A DNA stretch of 64,000 nucleotides from Actomonas aquatica (GTDB lineage: Bacteria; Verrucomicrobiota; Verrucomicrobiia; Opitutales; Opitutaceae): NCBI RefSeq assembly GCF_019679435.2, contig NZ_CP139781.1, positions 4,373,753 through 4,437,752 on the forward strand, given 5' to 3'. Made by a program: the position numbers and the translations under genes. Below the pieces are notes generated by a model, which had not been told where the DNA came from, searched no databases, and saw only the letters and a program-made list of their open reading frames with translations. Below, one piece after another: positions 61,201 to 64,000 of the stretch (position 1 is the stretch's first letter; every line of letters starts with the position of its first letter).

Positions 61201-62128
61201 GGGTGCCGTAGATGGCTTCGGTCACGCGGCGGGCGACCTCGACGATGTTGGCGTCGGCTTCCTTGTAGATCTCGATCTCGATGCTCTCGTGGCCATCGAC
61301 GGCGGTGATGACCTCGCGGTCCTTGTGGTAGCGGGAGACCTCGGCGATGTCGCGCAGGCGGATATCGACGCCGTTTTGGCGGGTGACGATGAGGGCCTCG
61401 ACCTCGGCGAGGGACTGGAACTCGTTCATCGTGCGGATGAGGTATTCCGTCTGGCCCTCGCGCAGGTTGCCGCCGGGGAGGTTCACGTTGCCCTGGGAAA
61501 GGCGTTGGCTGACCTGGTTGATGTTGAGGTTGAGGGTGGAGAGACGGGATTCGTCGATGGCGACGAGGTAGAGTTCCTCGAGACCGCCCTTGATCTTGGC
61601 GGCGGCGACGCCGTCGAGGGCTTCGAGGCGGCGCTTGATGTCATACTCGGCGAGGTAGCGCAGGTCGTAGAGGTCCTGCGGGCCGGCGAGGCCGAGGCGC
61701 ATGATGGGATCGAGGGTGGGATCGTAGCGCAGGAGGAGGGGGCGCTCGGCGTCGTCGGGGAGGCGGACCTGGTCGACCTTTTCGCGGATGTCGGCGGCAG
61801 CGACGTTCATGTCGGTTTCCCATTGGAACTCGAGGATGACGTCGGACTGGCCGGCTTTGGAGATGGAGGAGATGGAGGTGAGGCCCGGGACGATGCCGAG
61901 CTCCTGTTCGAGGCGCTGGGAGATGGTGGTCTCAATTTCCTCGGGGGCGCTGCCGGGGTATTCGGTGCGCACGGTCAGGGACGGGTAGCTCATGTCGGGC
62001 ATGAGCGTGAGGGCGAGGCGGTTGTAGGAAACCCAGCCAAAGACGGCGACCGCCATGACGACCATGAGGATGGCGACAGGGCGGCGGGTGGTGAAAGCGA
62101 AGCGCGAGTCCTCGGGACGGAACGACAT
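58292..62128 (-). CDS. RND efflux permease with large hydrophobic insertion
   Basis: 1278 residues, about 230 longer than typical. The normal parts are present: MLVDNAIVVLESIYR in TM4, PDMSYPSLTVRTEYPGSAPEEIETTISQRLEQELG and GLIILAGIVVNNAIVLIDYINTLQDRG. The extra sequence falls at about residues 568-760, the loop between TM6 and TM7, and contains several hydrophobic stretches (VLLLPVALVSKILISLLAVVL, FVVFVLPFLLLRFVF, LWIAATVLLIIRLGALVL). A second small insert (about 340-360) is Gly/Ala/Arg-rich. It probably pairs with the shorter permease 41 bases downstream. The upstream spacer has CTTACTTC repeats. Confidence 0.9.
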   Translation of the reverse strand: MSFRPEDSRFAFTTRRPVAILMVVMAVAVFGWVSYNRLALTLMPDMSYPSLTVRTEYPGSAPEEIETTISQRLEQELGIVPGLTSISSISKAGQSDVILEFQWETDMNVAAADIREKVDQVRLPDDAERPLLLRYDPTLDPIMRLGLAGPQDLYDLRYLAEYDIKRRLEALDGVAAAKIKGGLEELYLVAIDESRLSTLNLNINQVSQRLSQGNVNLPGGNLREGQTEYLIRTMNEFQSLAEVEALIVTRQNGVDIRLRDIAEVSRYHKDREVITAVDGHESIEIEIYKEADANIVEVARRVTEAIYGTPAQQAYVATLPPDGSLPPPTAEERKQMQAAAASARAPGGRGGPGGAGFAARQAEAQRVLRHRANTDFVAFQLPADSSIQTLADQSIFIRNSIDEVKNNAIFGAIIAVGVLFVFLRNLGQTLIIGICIPISIVATFAPMFMTGVSLNIISLGGLALGVGMLVDNAIVVLESIYRCREEGDDLQTAVVRGVSEVGMAVTASTATTVAVFFPIVFVEGVAGQVFGDMALTVVFSLLASLFAALFFIPMLASRDFTGNSQAVGEKLAQGQFLQFPRATANESWGQRLRDTVTGIGLYLVRTLWVLLLPVALVSKILISLLAVVLSPLLWLLGRKAAPGTSLWTRLTSWLADDSCGPFAGEVIWPGLLRFTAATAFGSGCATFAAWISRGRNLFFKAIRALFVVFVLPFLLLRFVFTLFIRTASTVLQAIALWIAATVLLIIRLGALVLQPLVAPGLATFNRGFDLLQNTYPRILRRALDQRWAVMGTAAALFAACWLLLLPRLGRELIPQVHQGEFNLDITLPVGTPLERTYEVTNLIDEAVRVEPEVALTALTAGAEDNATRASEAGEHTARLTVRLKTGTPLSAEEAVIERIRQKFRDFPELKLEVTYPALFSFKSPVEVEVRGHELETLKNLSRTAEARLAEIPGLVDVRSSLQSGNPEIRIIYHRDRLAEYGLSLRTVAELVRNKVQGDVATEYRQAERLIDILVRLQEDDRLGLAELSQLIVNPGGEIPIPLSAVADLRVSEGPSEIRRIDQTRTAVIYANLSGADLATVSREIVSVMESIDFPTGFDYAVSGQNEEMQTSINSLLLAFALALFLVYIVMASQFESLIQPFLIMMTVPLALIGVIGALYLTGTSVSIMVFIGLIILAGIVVNNAIVLIDYINTLQDRGIERTEAIIEAGRARLRPILMTTLTTVLGLAPMALGLGEGSEIRTPMAITVIAGLALSTVLTLVIVPTLYAQFGGHRKVNS

Positions 62129-62131
62129 GGA

Positions 62132-62165
62132 ATGTAAGAAGTCCGAAGTAAGAAGTATGAAGTGG
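62132..62165. repeat. TCTTACTTC-type spacer repeat
   Basis: Plus strand ATGTAAGAAGTCCGAAGTAA then GAAGTATGAAGT; on the minus strand this is CTTCATACTTCTTACTTC directly before the longer permease ATG. It resembles 44757-44797. Confidence 0.7.
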
Positions 62166-62185
62166 GGGGACCGAGAGCGGCGGCT

Positions 62186-63439
62186 TCAGGAGTCGGTGGA
62201 GGCGGCTTCGCCTTCGGGGCGCTTTTTGCGGTTGGGGTTTTCGCGGTCGACCGGGGGCTTTTTGGTGGTGGCGACGTCGGGATCGACGACCTTGACGGTG
62301 GCGCCGTCCTTCAGGCCGGCCTGGCCGAGCACGATGATGGGATCACCGACGGAGAGACCGGAGCGGACCTCGACGGTGGAGGGTGTTTCGAAACCGGCTT
62401 CGAGCGGGATTCGAACGGCTTTGTTGTCGCGGACGGTGAAGAGGTATTGGCCGCCGCCGTCGTAAACGATGGCGCGTTTGGGGGCGAGGAGGGCGTTGGG
62501 GCGCTCTTCGGTGGTGATGGCGACTTTAACGAACAGGCCGGGAAGGACTTCGCGGGTCGGGTTGCTTACGCCGACGGTGACTTTGAAGGTGCCGCTTTGC
62601 GGATCGATGACCGGGCTGATGCGCTTGACCCAGCCGGAGTAGGTTTGGCCGGGGAGAAACTCGGAGGTGACGGCGGCGGGTTGGTTCTTGGCAACCTCGG
62701 TGAGGTAGCGGCCGGGCGCGTAAACGACGGCGACCATGTCCTGGAGGGAAACGAGGGAGAACAACTTGGTGCCGGTGCCGACGCGGGCGCCGACTTGGAC
62801 CTCACGTTCGGAGACGACGCCGTCGAAGGGGGCTTTGACGGTGGCGTGGTCGAGGCGGATCTGGGCGCGTTCGAAGGCAAGCTGGCGTTGGGTGAGGGAG
62901 TAGCGGGCGTTTTCGAACTCCTGCTGGTTCACGAGGCCGCGTTTGAAGAGCTCCTGGATGCGATCGAAGTTGGCCTTTTCGAGGTCGAGGTTGGCTTGGG
63001 CTTCGTTGGCGTCGACGCGGAGTTCGCGGTCGTCGATTTGGAGGAGCGGATCGCCGGTTTTGACGAAGTCGCCCTCCTCCACGAGCAGCTCCTCTACCTG
63101 GCCGGAGATCTGGGGGAAGAGCTCGACGGTGGATTCGGTTTCGAGGGTGGAGTTGAAAGAGAGGGTGGCGGCAATGGGGCCGCGGGTGATGGGCGCGGTT
63201 TGCACGGCGACGGCCTCCTCCTGGCCACCGCCGCCCCAGGGACCGGCGCGATTGGGGCCGGGTTTTTTGTCGCCGGCGGCGTCGGTTTTGGCGGCGTCGG
63301 TCGTGGCGGATTTTTCGGCGGCGGGTTTACCGTCGGCTTGGCCGGAGGCGGGGTCCTCCTTTTTGCCGCAAGCCGTCAGCACGAGGGCGGCGGCGAGGAT
63401 GAGGGCGCTGGGTCCGAGGGGGGCCGAGCGGCGAAACAT
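62186..63439 (-). CDS. RND efflux periplasmic adaptor lipoprotein
   Basis: 417 residues from MFRRSAPL (an ATG 33 bases upstream is possible). A lipobox LTAC follows a hydrophobic signal. A linker rich in Ala, Asp and Lys precedes the membrane-fusion fold: ELFPQISGQVEELLVEEGDFVKTGDPLLQIDDRELRVD (lipoyl-like), a short helical hairpin, LDHATVKAPFDGVVSEREVQVGARV, and beta-barrel parts. It bridges RND pumps and an outer-membrane channel. It is the first gene of the three-gene efflux operon. No TolC-type channel gene follows, so one from elsewhere must be used. Confidence 0.92.
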   Translation of the reverse strand: MFRRSAPLGPSALILAAALVLTACGKKEDPASGQADGKPAAEKSATTDAAKTDAAGDKKPGPNRAGPWGGGGQEEAVAVQTAPITRGPIAATLSFNSTLETESTVELFPQISGQVEELLVEEGDFVKTGDPLLQIDDRELRVDANEAQANLDLEKANFDRIQELFKRGLVNQQEFENARYSLTQRQLAFERAQIRLDHATVKAPFDGVVSEREVQVGARVGTGTKLFSLVSLQDMVAVVYAPGRYLTEVAKNQPAAVTSEFLPGQTYSGWVKRISPVIDPQSGTFKVTVGVSNPTREVLPGLFVKVAITTEERPNALLAPKRAIVYDGGGQYLFTVRDNKAVRIPLEAGFETPSTVEVRSGLSVGDPIIVLGQAGLKDGATVKVVDPDVATTKKPPVDRENPNRKKRPEGEAASTDS

Positions 63440-63675
63440 GGATGCGGTGAGGGGGGAGGGCTGGTTGCGCACGATGGAAGCGGAATGAAAAAGGGGAGGG
63501 GAAGAGGGGCAGGCTGCGGGGGAATGGCGTCGCGGTCTATAATACTCCTGTAGGGCCGGAAAGTTGCGGAAGGCGCGTCAAAAGGGGAAATACCGTCAGA
63601 ATCGGGTCAAAAAGGGGGAAGCGGGCCGGGAAAAAGGAGGTGCGTTGACGGAGGCATTCCCCTCAATGACGCGCG
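63440..63675. other. Divergent spacer between the efflux operon and a truncated gene
   Basis: 236 gene-free bases with purine-rich AAAAAGGGG tracts. The only promoter-like feature is TATAAT on the plus strand at 63538-63543, which also reads TATTAT on the minus strand. Promoters for both directions should lie here. Confidence 0.5.
63538..63543 (+). promoter_or_regulatory. Candidate -10 element
   Basis: TATAAT matches the sigma-70 -10 consensus exactly. No good TTGACA sits 16-18 bases upstream on either strand, so this is only a candidate; the overlapping minus-strand TATTAT could equally serve the efflux operon. Confidence 0.25.
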
Positions 63676-64000
63676 ATGGCCGACACAGGTGACGATTTGC
63701 GTAAATTTGTTTCGCGGGTGCGATTGGTGGGCGATGCCGGCGAAGGCGCGGTGAAGGCGTTGCCGGGTTTCAAGAAAGGACGGCATGCGGTGCCGGATGC
63801 GGTGACGCCGGCGACGCAGGCGTTTTTTGCGCGGCTGGTGGAGGACGTGTTGGCGGAGGAAGCGGAGGGCTGGTTTCAGCGGGCGCGGGCGGAACTGCGT
63901 TACAAGCGTAAGGAGCTGACGCTCGAAGTGACGAGTCCGCTGGCGGTGCTGACGGCGAAGGATTTCACCTTCGAGCTGGAGTATGGACTCGGGGAGCGAG
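63676..64000 (+). CDS. Hypothetical protein, N-terminal part only
   Basis: The frame opens with ATG (MADTGDDLRKFVSRVRLV) and stays open to the window end, giving 108 residues. The visible part is Ala-, Glu- and Arg-rich, without a signal peptide or membrane helix: QAFFARLVEDVLAEEAEGWFQRARAELRYKRKELTLEV. No family is recognised. It diverges from the efflux operon. Confidence 0.55.
   Translation, partial: MADTGDDLRKFVSRVRLVGDAGEGAVKALPGFKKGRHAVPDAVTPATQAFFARLVEDVLAEEAEGWFQRARAELRYKRKELTLEVTSPLAVLTAKDFTFELEYGLGER

Overview
The window is GC-rich, densely coded DNA that looks like a Verrucomicrobiota chromosome, most probably Opitutaceae/Opitutales. This rests on the mix of gene families rather than a marker gene: a PEP-CTERM exported protein, an ECF sigma factor beside a TPR-bearing Ser/Thr kinase, a TonB-dependent receptor, large exported FG-GAP and Ig-repeat proteins, GH78 and GH2 glycosidases, a PPi-type phosphofructokinase, and a cbb3-type CcoO cytochrome domain. 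I found no rRNA, tRNA, CRISPR array, transposase or phage gene. The real genes lie on both strands, and long antisense open frames produced by the base composition were discarded.

Layout. 1-4.3 kb: a partial gene, a peptide-type solute-binding lipoprotein and a hybrid histidine kinase. 4.4-11.1 kb: three large exported or outer-membrane proteins (Ig repeats, FG-GAP plus coiled coil, TonB-dependent receptor). 11.4-15.8 kb: PPi-phosphofructokinase, a LuxR-type response regulator, adenylosuccinate lyase and a PEP-CTERM protein. 16.0-19.7 kb: ECF sigma factor plus Ser/Thr kinase. 19.7-27.5 kb: GH78, a lipoprotein with a possible cysteine-peptidase site, a neutral-ceramidase-like protein and a GH2 enzyme. 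27.6-28.7 kb: DNA polymerase III delta subunit. 28.9-36.0 kb: envelope and lipid genes (LTA-synthase-like transferase, exported beta-rich protein, PAP2 phosphatase, YceI, polyprenyl synthetase, FtsX/LolD-type ABC exporter).

36.1-41.4 kb holds the most unusual unit. Five genes are chained by four ATGA stop/start overlaps: a CcoN-like haem protein that seems to lack the paired CuB histidines, a small membrane protein, an MFS-like membrane domain fused to a CcoO cytochrome c domain, and an OmpR-type response regulator with its histidine kinase. It looks like a self-regulated, oxidase-derived redox module.

41.5-47.9 kb: a cysteine-free thioredoxin-fold protein, IPP isomerase, an abasic-site protein (YedK/HMCES), a radical SAM protein, a TPR protein, a rhomboid pseudoprotease with a zinc-ribbon tail and a PrmB-type methyltransferase. 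48.1-52.6 kb: two bacterial PH-domain membrane proteins in an operon with a 975-residue protein joining an adenylation domain, an acyl carrier domain and an acyltransferase-3 membrane domain. This is a candidate one-protein acyl-activation and envelope-modification machine. 52.6-55.1 kb: small membrane, methyltransferase, rhodanese and lipoprotein genes. 55.1-63.4 kb: a tripartite efflux operon (adaptor plus two different RND permeases, one with a large hydrophobic insertion), without an outer-membrane channel gene. The window ends in a truncated gene.

The spacers carry a recurring set of short repeats: GGGATGC heptamer arrays, AAAGAGAAAGATAAAG tracts, TCTTACTTC and AAATCCCA repeats, and three palindromic families that begin with GTAG like REP elements. 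Some seem to have been captured inside coding sequence, most clearly in the oxidase-like operon.
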